A stretch of DNA of 22,563 bases, taken from a virus. Location of the stretch: positions 1 through 22,563 of IMG/VR virus record IMGVR_UViG_3300021961_008928, one strand, 5' to 3'. The notes under the pieces were generated by a model. That model made no database searches. It was not told the origin of the DNA and was given only the letters and a program-made list of their open reading frames with translations. The first letter of the stretch is position 1. Each line of letters begins with the position of its first letter. The translations under genes were made by a program, and so were the position numbers. Below are positions 9,438 to 17,209 of this stretch, piece by piece.

Positions 9438-9461
9438 AAAAAATTTAAAGAGAGAGATTAG

Positions 9462-11102
9462 ATGGCAATTAATAAAATCAAAACAGGCTCTATTCAGGAT
9501 AACACAATTACGGCTGATGATATACAAGACGGTGCTATTACAAACGCCAAAGTAAATGCTTGTGCCGCTATTGCTCAATCTAAAATATCTGGCCTTACTA
9601 CATCTATTTCAAATCTTTGTTCTTCTATTTCAAGTGTTTCAAGTAATATAAGTCAACAAGCAAATAATATTGGGTTGTTAGGTTTTAAAATGGCCGTCAA
9701 TGACGGTTTAACAATTTTTAATCTGGTCGATGGTGTCGTTGATGAGTTCAATGATGAATCAGGAACAGACGAGGCCGAAGGATCAAATGATTTATATAAT
9801 GCCGATTCAGATTTCTATGTTAATTCAGATTCACCAACTGGTGCACCTTATTCAGGTTCACCTGTGTGTTATAGTGCAGGTTTTGGTTCAAATTCTATAA
9901 CCGAACCTGATACTTCAACAGATAATGGTAATGGTAACTCAAAAGATTATACAGTACCACAAGGTATGACAAGTGTATCATTCGTTGCTTGGGGTGGTGG
10001 AGGTGGTGCTGGAGGTGATGGTGGAAATGGTGGTGGAGGAGGAAGTGTTTCTGGAAATCTTGCTGTTACTCCTGGGCAATCGTTAAAAGTTTTTATTGGA
10101 GAAGGTGGTACATATCAGTTTGGTGGTGGAGAAGGTGGTGGACCTCATCCTAATAGAGGTAATGGTTTTGGTGGTGGAAGAGGTAATATAAGTTCAAACA
10201 ACTTTGCTGGTACTGGTGGGGGAGCAACTTTTGTTTCTTTTGGTTGTACACCTAATAATAATTTTGATCCCGTTCCTCAGATGGCTTTTGTAGCAGGTGC
10301 TGGTGGTGGAGGTTCTGCTTCACCTGCAAATAATGAAGGTGGTGGAGGTGGAGGTACCGTAGGTGCTAATTCAGTAAATGCAGATGGTGGACAACAAACA
10401 CAAGGCGGTCCAGGTTCTCAAAATGGTGGATATGGTTTTGGTGGTGATGGTGGACCAGGAACACCTAGTGGTGGTGGAGGCGGATCTGGATTTTATGGTG
10501 GCGGCGGTGGACCTCCAAATGGAGGTGCTGGTGGTGGAGGTTCTGGATATGTAGGAAACCCAGCTGTATCTTGTGGCGCTCAAGCACAAGGTGCTAGCCC
10601 TGTTGTTGCTAATGCAGGTAATCCACTTTATCCTTCTGCTGTCAATGACTCATCTGAAAATGGAAATGTAGGTGATGGAGGAACAGCAGGAGTAGCAGGA
10701 GGTGGTGGAGCTCCCGCAAATAATCAAGGAGATGGATACGTATTTTTATATGGAACTGGTATTCCATCAGTTACAGCAATAACTCAATCAACGACTATTA
10801 TATCAACAGCCTTTTCTTCAACAAGTGTACCAACAAGTGCTCGTATCGTAGTATTTGAAGAAAACGTGGACACACCAACTTTAAATACAGACATCATAGC
10901 GTCTGTTAGTAGAGATTCTGGTGTTACTTACTCAAATGCTACTTTATCAGATTCAGGCTATGTAACAGGATCAAGTGGTCAAAGAATTTTAACAGGTCAG
11001 GCTGATATTTCAGGACAACCAAGTGGACAGTCTATGAGATGGAAACTTGCTTTAGCAAATAACACAGTTAAGATACACGGTGTTGCTTTACAATGGTCTT
11101 AA
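9462..11102 (+). CDS. glycine-rich tail fibre / putative receptor-binding adhesin, copy 2
   Basis: This gene encodes 546 residues; a purine-rich AAAGAGAGAGA tract just upstream is the likely ribosome binding site. The short stalk (residues 1-68) carries repeats of the type NTITADDIQDGAITNAKVNA, then CAAIAQSKISGLTTSISNLC with spaced Ile and Leu that could form a trimeric coiled coil. The linker is at 69-121 and has the variant MAVNDGL, shared only with copy 5. YTVP near 163 starts the glycine-rich module, which runs to about 430 and includes GGGGGSGFYGGGGG and GGGGSGYVGNP. The C-terminal domain is at 443-546 and ends KIHGVALQWS, identical to copy 5. There is no MAYIGK module, so virion attachment must differ from copy 1 or occur through a partner. 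An oxygenase gene follows 35 bases downstream. Confidence 0.85.
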   Translation: MAINKIKTGSIQDNTITADDIQDGAITNAKVNACAAIAQSKISGLTTSISNLCSSISSVSSNISQQANNIGLLGFKMAVNDGLTIFNLVDGVVDEFNDESGTDEAEGSNDLYNADSDFYVNSDSPTGAPYSGSPVCYSAGFGSNSITEPDTSTDNGNGNSKDYTVPQGMTSVSFVAWGGGGGAGGDGGNGGGGGSVSGNLAVTPGQSLKVFIGEGGTYQFGGGEGGGPHPNRGNGFGGGRGNISSNNFAGTGGGATFVSFGCTPNNNFDPVPQMAFVAGAGGGGSASPANNEGGGGGGTVGANSVNADGGQQTQGGPGSQNGGYGFGGDGGPGTPSGGGGGSGFYGGGGGPPNGGAGGGGSGYVGNPAVSCGAQAQGASPVVANAGNPLYPSAVNDSSENGNVGDGGTAGVAGGGGAPANNQGDGYVFLYGTGIPSVTAITQSTTIISTAFSSTSVPTSARIVVFEENVDTPTLNTDIIASVSRDSGVTYSNATLSDSGYVTGSSGQRILTGQADISGQPSGQSMRWKLALANNTVKIHGVALQWS

Positions 11103-11137
11103 TTTTCTTATATATAATTTAAACTATAAGGATTATT

Positions 11138-11698
11138 ATGAATGTTGATTTTATTGAAGAATATAAAAATGTTTTTACAAAAGATGAATGTAAAAATTTT
11201 ATAAAACATTTTGAAGATTATGAAGAAATTGATAAAACTTTTGGAAGAAAAACTTCCAAAAATATGATTGATGATAAATCGTGCTTAATTACAAAAAGTA
11301 TTCCAAGTGATGAATTATTATTAAATTTATTATTTAATAAACTTTCACCATTATTTGCTGAATATGTAAAAAAATACGAAATAGGAATCAATCAAAAAAT
11401 TATTGCTTTAAAAACTTGGGTTAAAATACAAAAAACTTTACCAGGTCAAGGATATCACGGTTGGCATCCTGAAAATATATCATTGAAAGATAGTGCTAGA
11501 ATATTATCATTTATTGTATATTTAAATACAGTAAAAGGTGGTGAAACTGAATTTATATATCAAAACAAAAGAGTAGAAGCTGAGGAAGGTAAATTAGTTG
11601 TATTTCCAGCATATTTTACTCACGCCCACAGAGGAAATCCTCCTTTAAATAAAGAAAAGTATATTTTAACAAGTTGGTTATATAAAACTGATAATTAA
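11138..11698 (+). CDS. 2OG-Fe(II) oxygenase (prolyl-4-hydroxylase-like)
   Basis: This gene encodes 186 residues, with AAGGA at 11128-11132 before the ATG. The protein has the double-stranded beta-helix pattern of the 2-oxoglutarate/Fe(II) oxygenases. Iron ligands are probably H110 and E112 (W-H-P-E, an HxE form of the HxD/E motif) and a distal His in FPAYFTHAHRG (H162 or H164). K174 in KYILTSW is the likely 2-oxoglutarate carboxylate ligand, as in prolyl 4-hydroxylases. RILSFIVYLN at 121-130 and GGETEF at 134-139 are typical core strands. It would oxidise a substrate using O2 and 2OG, releasing CO2 and succinate. It sits between fibre copies 2 and 3 and is very AT-rich compared with them, suggesting separate acquisition. 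The substrate is unknown; a fibre protein is one possibility. Confidence 0.8.
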   Translation: MNVDFIEEYKNVFTKDECKNFIKHFEDYEEIDKTFGRKTSKNMIDDKSCLITKSIPSDELLLNLLFNKLSPLFAEYVKKYEIGINQKIIALKTWVKIQKTLPGQGYHGWHPENISLKDSARILSFIVYLNTVKGGETEFIYQNKRVEAEEGKLVVFPAYFTHAHRGNPPLNKEKYILTSWLYKTDN

Positions 11699-11724
11699 AT
11701 AAATATAACATAAGGAGATAGATA

Positions 11725-13398
11725 GTGGCCATTACAAAGATAACTAAACTACCTGATAACGTAGTCAGTACAGCAAAAGTTGCACCTAATACGGTAACCA
11801 ATGCTGATCTAAATACTTGTGCCGCTATTGCTCAATCAAAACTTTCAGGTCTTACCACTTCATTAAGTAATATTTGTTCTGCTGTAACAACAGCAACGGC
11901 AGAAAATAGTAGAAACGCTTTTAACATTGGCCTTTTAGGATTTAAAATGGCCGTCAATGAATCATTAACGGTGTTTAATTTAATTGATGGTGTTGTGGAT
12001 GAATTTAATGATGAAAGTGGAACGGATGAGGCCGAGGGTTCAAATGATATTTATTGTGCTACAAGTGATTACTATACAAATCAATGTACTTCACCTGCTT
12101 CTTTTTCAGCAGGATTTACAACTACATCAATAACTGAACCTGATACTTCAACTGCTGGTACAAACCCAGCTTACGGTTGCGGTTCTTTTGGCACATTTAC
12201 TGTTCCTGATTCAATGACATCATTGATAGCATATACTTTTGGTGCTGCTGGAGGAGGTGGGGATTTTCCAAGACCTTACACAAATGCTGGAGGTGGAGGA
12301 GGATATGCTACAGGAACTTTAGCAGTAACTCCAGGACAATCAATAAAAATTGTTGTTGGTGAAGGTGGAGGAAGTGAAGGAGCTACACCTACAACCAATT
12401 CTTTAGGAGGTGGTGGTGTAAGTGGAACATCACAAGGTGGTGATGGTGGAGGATTATCAGGTTTATTTAGTGATGGTGAATTAACAGATTGGACTAGATG
12501 TGGCCACGGAGTTTCAGCTCCTCAAGTTTTACTAATTGCTGCTGGAGGTGGAGGGGCACAAGATCCAGTTGAAGGTGGTGCTGGAGGAGGAACAACAGGT
12601 CAAACAGGTACAGCAGGAACTGGACCACAACAAGATACACACGCAACTCAAACAAGTAATTTTGGTAGCGTACCTGATGGTTCAACAAATATAGGTGGTG
12701 GTGGAGGAGGCCAATCTTCAGGTGGTGCTGGAGGACAAGGTGCTGCTCCTCAAGCAACTGGAGGATTTTTATTTGGAGGTGATGCAGCTCCTGGTGGTAG
12801 TAGTACAAGTCCTCAATATGCTGGTGGTGGCGGAGGCGGATATTATGGAGGTGGTGCTGGTAGTAGACCTTTAGGAGGACACGGAAGTGGTGGAGGAGGT
12901 TCTTCTTATATAGGTAATCCTCAAATATCTAGTGGTTCAACTGAAGCTGGCGATCAAAACGCTGGTGGAGGAACAGCAAGTCCTGTTTATGTTCCTGGTA
13001 CAAATGAAGGATTGCCAAGTGCTAACGCAGCTGGAGAAGATGGTTATGTATTACTAACAGGTTGTGGAACTGTAACAACAACAGCTTCAACAACAATAGT
13101 ATCAGCGGCCTTTACTTCAACAAGTGTGGCCACATCTGCTAGAATAGTTGTATTTGAAGAAAACATTGATACACCAACTTTAAACACAGACATTATAGCA
13201 TCCGTTTCACGTGATGGTACTAATTTTACCAATGCCACACTATCAGATTCAGGTTATGTAACAGGTAGTTCAGGTCAAAGAGTATTGACAGGACAAATAG
13301 ATATTTCAGGCCAACCATCAGGTCAATCAATGAGATGGAAGTTACAATTGGCCAATAACCAAGTAAAAATACACGGAGTATCTTTAAGTTGGGCTTAA
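11725..13398 (+). CDS. glycine-rich tail fibre / putative receptor-binding adhesin, copy 3
   Basis: This gene encodes 557 residues from a GTG start at 11725, supported by a strong TAAGGAGA at 11711-11718 and by the MAITKITK start matching other fibres. The stalk (1-66) has TVTNADLNTCAAIAQSKLSG and SLSNICSAV, close to copy 2. The linker is at 67-119 with MAVNESL, shared only with copy 6. FTVP near 158 opens the glycine-rich module, which ends near 445; the AVTPGQSIKIVVGEGG motif lies near 200 and GGGGGGYYGGGAG near 368. The C-terminal domain spans 455-557 with SVATSAR and ends HGVSLSWA. No promoter-like site precedes it, so it is probably co-transcribed with copies 1 and 2. It is the last gene of the first late operon. 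Confidence 0.85.
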   Translation: MAITKITKLPDNVVSTAKVAPNTVTNADLNTCAAIAQSKLSGLTTSLSNICSAVTTATAENSRNAFNIGLLGFKMAVNESLTVFNLIDGVVDEFNDESGTDEAEGSNDIYCATSDYYTNQCTSPASFSAGFTTTSITEPDTSTAGTNPAYGCGSFGTFTVPDSMTSLIAYTFGAAGGGGDFPRPYTNAGGGGGYATGTLAVTPGQSIKIVVGEGGGSEGATPTTNSLGGGGVSGTSQGGDGGGLSGLFSDGELTDWTRCGHGVSAPQVLLIAAGGGGAQDPVEGGAGGGTTGQTGTAGTGPQQDTHATQTSNFGSVPDGSTNIGGGGGGQSSGGAGGQGAAPQATGGFLFGGDAAPGGSSTSPQYAGGGGGGYYGGGAGSRPLGGHGSGGGGSSYIGNPQISSGSTEAGDQNAGGGTASPVYVPGTNEGLPSANAAGEDGYVLLTGCGTVTTTASTTIVSAAFTSTSVATSARIVVFEENIDTPTLNTDIIASVSRDGTNFTNATLSDSGYVTGSSGQRVLTGQIDISGQPSGQSMRWKLQLANNQVKIHGVSLSWA

Positions 13399-13416
13399 TA
13401 TGATGAAAAAAAATTG

Positions 13417-13425
13417 TATAAATAG
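13417..13425 (+). promoter_or_regulatory. T4-type late promoter dividing the fibre array
   Basis: TATAAATAG lies in the 55-nt gap after fibre copy 3, 28 bases before the ATG at 13454. It is the only perfect late-promoter core I found between 6755 and 18935, so it splits the six fibres into copies 1-3 and copies 4-6. Confidence 0.72.
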
Positions 13426-13453
13426 TATTAGAATTAAAAAGGATTAATCTTAT

Positions 13454-14056
13454 ATGGCTTACATAGGTAAAACACCCGATTATGGAACTTTTGAAAAACA
13501 ATTGCTTACAGCAGACGGGTCAACAACTACATTTAATTTAAACTATACAATAGGGTCATCTAGCTCTATTTTAGTATCTGTTTCAGGTGTTGTACAAGAG
13601 CCAGAGGTCGCTTACAATATTTCAGGTGGCGGAACATCCATTGTGTTTTCAGCCGCTCCAGAATCAGGCGAAACAGTTTTTGTAATCTTTTTAGGTATTG
13701 CCTTTGATTCAGCAAATTTATTATCAACAGGTTCAATTACAAGTCAAACAGAATTAGCCGAACAGGCCGCTGAAGATGATTTATTATTAATCTATGATAC
13801 TTCAGCAACAAGTTTAAAGAAAATTACAAAGGCCAATTTATCACCCGTTCTTTCATATACAACAAGAACAGCAACAGGTGATGGTTCAACAACAGGTTAT
13901 ACAGTTACAAGTGGTGTCACAGTAGATGATGTATTAGTATTTGAAAACGGTGTGTGTCAACAACCAACAACAGATTATACAGTTTCAGGAACGACTTTAA
14001 CTTTTGGTACTGCCCCAGCAAGTGGAGTTAAAATTGTAATAAGGGAATTACCATAG
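13454..14056 (+). CDS. MAYIGK-type fibre attachment-like protein
   Basis: This gene encodes 200 residues. The ribosome binding site AAAAAGGA is about ten bases from the ATG, a rather long spacing. Two related beta modules are visible. Residues 1-85 begin MAYIGKTPDYG, with TADGSTTTFNLNY, VSGVVQEPEVAYNISG and FSAAPESGETVFVIFLG. Residues 135-200 have TGDGSTTGYTVTSG, FENGVCQQPTTDYTVSG and FGTAPASGVKIVIRELP. Between them is a helical spacer (QTELAEQAAEDDLLLIYDTS). The module is common in marine phage fibres and is also the N-terminus of fibre copy 1. Here it ends without a linker or glycine-rich module, and fibre copy 4 starts 18 bases later. It could be the proximal half of a two-gene fibre; this is inferred from gene order. 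Confidence 0.8.
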   Translation: MAYIGKTPDYGTFEKQLLTADGSTTTFNLNYTIGSSSSILVSVSGVVQEPEVAYNISGGGTSIVFSAAPESGETVFVIFLGIAFDSANLLSTGSITSQTELAEQAAEDDLLLIYDTSATSLKKITKANLSPVLSYTTRTATGDGSTTGYTVTSGVTVDDVLVFENGVCQQPTTDYTVSGTTLTFGTAPASGVKIVIRELP

Positions 14057-14074
14057 TAGGAGATAAATAGTAGT

Positions 14075-15526
14075 ATGACAACAAAAATTACTTCAGCAAA
14101 TATAGACGCTACAGTTGCTTCAGCAGCTGATATAGCACCAATAGATTCAAACGCTTTTAATATCGGCTTACTTGGTTTTAAAATGGCCGTTAATGAAGGC
14201 CTTACAGTATTCAATCTTGTAGATGGTGTTGTGGACGAGTTCAATGATGAGTCTGGAATAGACGAAGCGGAAGGTTCAAATGATTTATATTGTGGTACTT
14301 CAGACTTTTATCAAAATCTTAGTGTATCTCCATTTTGTTCGAGTGCTGGATTTACAACATCAACAATAACAGAACCAGATACATCAACTGCTGGTACAAA
14401 TCCAGGTCAATCTGTGTTAACTTCAGGTTCATATACTGTACCTTGTGGAGCGACAAGTGTAACTGCCTATTTATGGGGCGCTGGTGGTAATGGTTGTGGC
14501 TATACAGGTGGTGGTGGTGGATTTGTTTCTGGTAATCTTGCTGTAACAGCTGGACAAACTTTACACGTTGGTGTTGGAGAAGTTGCTGGATATGGACACA
14601 AACCTGGCGCAAGAGCTGGTGGTGGTGTATCTTTCTTAATGAATACTCCAGCAAGTAGATGTGGACCAACTCAAGGAATGCCTGGCATTACAACACCTCA
14701 AATTTATTTCATAGCTGGTGGCGGTGGAGGAACTTCAAGTGCAGGTCACGTTGGAGCTAACGCTGGTCCATCTGCTGGAGCTGGTGGAGGAACAACAGGT
14801 GAAGCTGGTAGAGGTGGAGGAAATCAAACGTCTGCTAATAGTGGTGGTGGAGGAGGAGGTTCTCAATCAACGGGTGGTCAAGGCGGTCCAGGACCTGGAC
14901 AAACAGGAAATCCAGGAGGTTTTTTAGTTGGTGGTTGTATCCAAGATGGTAACTCTGGAAATGGAGGTGCTGGTTATTACGGAGGTGGTGCTGGAGGATC
15001 TGGTACTGCTCAAAATACACCAGGTGGTGGAGGTTCTTCTTACACCTCTCATCCACAAATAACCTGTGGTACAAATGAAGACGGAGATTTAGGTGAAGGT
15101 GGTGGTGTAACGAGTCCTCTTTATGTTTGTGGTACGAATGAAGGTATTGATGGAAATGGTGAAGATGGATATGTTTTACTTACAACAAGTGGATGTATTT
15201 CTTCTCCAGGTGGTTCATCAACAATTGTTTCCAATTCATTTACTTCAACAAGTGTACCAACAACGGCTCGTATTGTAGTATTTGAAGAAAATGTAGATAC
15301 ACCAACTTTAAACACAGATATTATTGCTTCCGTATCACGTGATGGTACAAACTTTACTAATGCCACTTTATCTGATTCAGGATATGTAACAGGTTCAAGT
15401 GGTCAAAGAATTTTAACTGGTCAGGCCGATATAAGTGGTCAACCAAGCGGACAATCAATGAGATGGAAGTTAGCCCTTGCTAACAATACAGTAAAAATAC
15501 ACGGCGTAAGCCTTCAATGGAGTTAA
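14075..15526 (+). CDS. glycine-rich tail fibre / putative receptor-binding adhesin, copy 4 (short stalk)
   Basis: This gene encodes 483 residues, the shortest of the six fibres. AGGAG at 14058-14062 is 12 bases from the ATG, longer than ideal. Only 28 residues (MTTKITSANIDATVASAA...) precede the linker at 29-81, so there is almost no stalk or attachment region. The linker (MAVNEGLTVFNLVDG, then LYCGTSDFY) matches copy 1, with one change (GIDEAEG for GTDEAEG). YTVP near 120 opens the glycine-rich module, which ends near 370; it contains Cys residues at C123, C141, C196 and C288. The C-terminal domain spans 381-483 and ends HGVSLQWS. The missing N-terminus fits with a partner protein supplying the attachment end, and the MAYIGK-type gene directly upstream is the natural candidate. 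Confidence 0.85.
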   Translation: MTTKITSANIDATVASAADIAPIDSNAFNIGLLGFKMAVNEGLTVFNLVDGVVDEFNDESGIDEAEGSNDLYCGTSDFYQNLSVSPFCSSAGFTTSTITEPDTSTAGTNPGQSVLTSGSYTVPCGATSVTAYLWGAGGNGCGYTGGGGGFVSGNLAVTAGQTLHVGVGEVAGYGHKPGARAGGGVSFLMNTPASRCGPTQGMPGITTPQIYFIAGGGGGTSSAGHVGANAGPSAGAGGGTTGEAGRGGGNQTSANSGGGGGGSQSTGGQGGPGPGQTGNPGGFLVGGCIQDGNSGNGGAGYYGGGAGGSGTAQNTPGGGGSSYTSHPQITCGTNEDGDLGEGGGVTSPLYVCGTNEGIDGNGEDGYVLLTTSGCISSPGGSSTIVSNSFTSTSVPTTARIVVFEENVDTPTLNTDIIASVSRDGTNFTNATLSDSGYVTGSSGQRILTGQADISGQPSGQSMRWKLALANNTVKIHGVSLQWS

Positions 15527-15529
15527 TCA

Positions 15530-17206
15530 ATGGCTTTAACAAAAGTTACAGGTAAAGGGATTACTTGTAGTGCTGTTACTGAAGACAAATTAGGTACTTC
15601 GGCAGTTACTACAAATAAAATCAATAATGACGCTGTTACTTCAGCAAAGATTTCTAATGGTGCGGTAACAGCTGATGATTTAGCTTCTACTTTAGATTTA
15701 TCTTCAAAAACAGTTACATTACCAAGTGATGTTGTAGCGGCCGCTAAACGACCTGTACAAGACAATATTGCTTTACTTGGTTTTAAAATGGCCGTAAATG
15801 ATGGCCTTACAGTTTTCAATTTAGTTGACGGCGTAGTAGATGAGTTCAATGATGAATCGGGCACAGACGAAGCGGAAGGTTCTAATGATGTTTACTGTGC
15901 TACTTCAGACTATTATCAAAATGTTACTTTATCACCATTTTGTGTATCAGCGGGAATGGCATATAATTCTGTTACTGAACCTGATACTTCAACAGCACAA
16001 TGTCAACCTGGTGCTCATACTATTTGTATGACTACTGGAACATTTACAGTACCTACTGGTGTTACATCTATGAATTTTTATGCTTGGGGTTCTGGAGGTG
16101 GTGGTGGAGGAGGACCTTGTGTAGCAAGTTGTGTTTTAGGCGGCGGAGGTGGATTTACCTCTGGTGCAATATCAGTTACTCCTGGACAAACTATCTATCA
16201 CTTTGTAGGTAATGGAGGTCAAAGAAATCAACCACCAAATGGTGCTTATGGTGTTTTTGGTTCTATTGGAGGTGGATGGAGACCTGGAACTCCAGGTAAT
16301 GGTGGTGGAGGTGGTGGATTAACATTAATTGGTACATCTCCAGGAGTTAATATAGGATATGCTGCTCCTGGCAATTCTTCATATCCTGCTCCAGCTGTTA
16401 TTTCAATAGCGGGTGCTGGAGGAGGTAGTTCTAATCAAGGAACAGGTGGTGCTGGTGGAGGAACAACAGGACAACGAGGTGCTGGTCCTGCTTCTCAAAG
16501 TTCATATGCTACTTGTGCAAATGGTGTACACGGTGGTGGAGGAGGACACGATGCTGGAGGGCAAGCAGGCTCACCTGGTGGATCATCTGGAGGTTTTATG
16601 CAAGGTGGATGTGCTAATTTATATGCTGGTGCTGGTGGTGCTGGATGGTATGGTGGTGGAGGTGCAGGAAATACTGGACCTCAACACGGAGGCGGAGGTG
16701 GAGGATCTTCTTACATAGGTCATCCACAAATAACTGGCGGTGTTACTGAAAATGGAGCAGGTCCTGCTGGAGGTGGTACAGCAAGTCCTTTTTATGTTGC
16801 AGGAACTAATGAATCAGGTCCAACAGGTAGATCAGACGGTGAAAAAGGATATGTTTTATATACAGCAAGTGGTTGTTCTAGCACACCAGGTGCTTCTACA
16901 ACAATCGTATCAACAGCATTTACATCAAGTTCAGTTGCTACATCAGCAAGAATAGTAGTGTTTGAAGAAAATGTAGATACACCAACACTTAACACCGATA
17001 TTATTGCTAGTATCAGTAGAGATGGAACAAATTTCACTAACGCTACTTTAACAGACTCAGGTTATGTTACAGGTAGTTCGGGACAAAGAATTTTAACAGG
17101 CCAAGCCGATATATCAGGACAACCGTCTGGTCAATCTATGAGATGGAAATTAGCATTGGCCAATAACACGGTTAAGATACACGGAGTGGCACTTCAATGG
17201 AGTTAG
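15530..17206 (+). CDS. glycine-rich tail fibre / putative receptor-binding adhesin, copy 5
   Basis: This gene encodes 558 residues. It starts three bases after the stop of copy 4, with its ribosome binding site (TGGAG) inside the last codons of copy 4. The stalk (1-78) has roughly ten-residue repeats such as NNDAVTSAKI, SNGAVTADDL and TLDLSSKTVTLP, very close to copy 6. The linker at 79-131 has NIALLGF and MAVNDGL, the latter shared with copy 2. FTVP near 172 opens the glycine-rich module, which ends near 445 with GWYGGGGAG and GGGGGGSSYIGHPQI. This module is Cys-rich (C197, C201, C329 and C361), and an extra QCQPGAHTIC loop precedes it. The C-terminal domain spans 456-558 and ends KIHGVALQWS, as in copy 2. 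Confidence 0.85.
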   Translation: MALTKVTGKGITCSAVTEDKLGTSAVTTNKINNDAVTSAKISNGAVTADDLASTLDLSSKTVTLPSDVVAAAKRPVQDNIALLGFKMAVNDGLTVFNLVDGVVDEFNDESGTDEAEGSNDVYCATSDYYQNVTLSPFCVSAGMAYNSVTEPDTSTAQCQPGAHTICMTTGTFTVPTGVTSMNFYAWGSGGGGGGGPCVASCVLGGGGGFTSGAISVTPGQTIYHFVGNGGQRNQPPNGAYGVFGSIGGGWRPGTPGNGGGGGGLTLIGTSPGVNIGYAAPGNSSYPAPAVISIAGAGGGSSNQGTGGAGGGTTGQRGAGPASQSSYATCANGVHGGGGGHDAGGQAGSPGGSSGGFMQGGCANLYAGAGGAGWYGGGGAGNTGPQHGGGGGGSSYIGHPQITGGVTENGAGPAGGGTASPFYVAGTNESGPTGRSDGEKGYVLYTASGCSSTPGASTTIVSTAFTSSSVATSARIVVFEENVDTPTLNTDIIASISRDGTNFTNATLTDSGYVTGSSGQRILTGQADISGQPSGQSMRWKLALANNTVKIHGVALQWS

Positions 17207-17209
17207 ACC

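Noticed and set aside
11110-11120. TATATAATTT before the first oxygenase gene as a promoter
   Set aside because: It does not match TATAAATA, no -35-like element is evident, and such strings are expected by chance in AT-rich DNA.
13285-13290. TTGACA within fibre copy 3
   Set aside because: It is coding sequence (VLTGQ region) with no TATAAT at a suitable distance.
14062-14070. GATAAATAG as a late promoter before fibre copy 4
   Set aside because: The first base differs from TATAAATAG and it overlaps the AGGAG ribosome binding site, leaving only four bases to the ATG, too few for a leader.
15735-15745. GCGGCCGC in fibre copy 5 as a cloning artefact
   Set aside because: The site falls within normal Val-Ala-Ala-Ala codons of the stalk and GGCC is common in the window, so it is natural sequence.
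16413-16955. Open + strand frames in a second register within fibre copy 5
   Set aside because: Val/Leu/Glu-rich products come from reading GGN repeats out of frame; there is no ribosome binding site and the fibre frame is clearly conserved.
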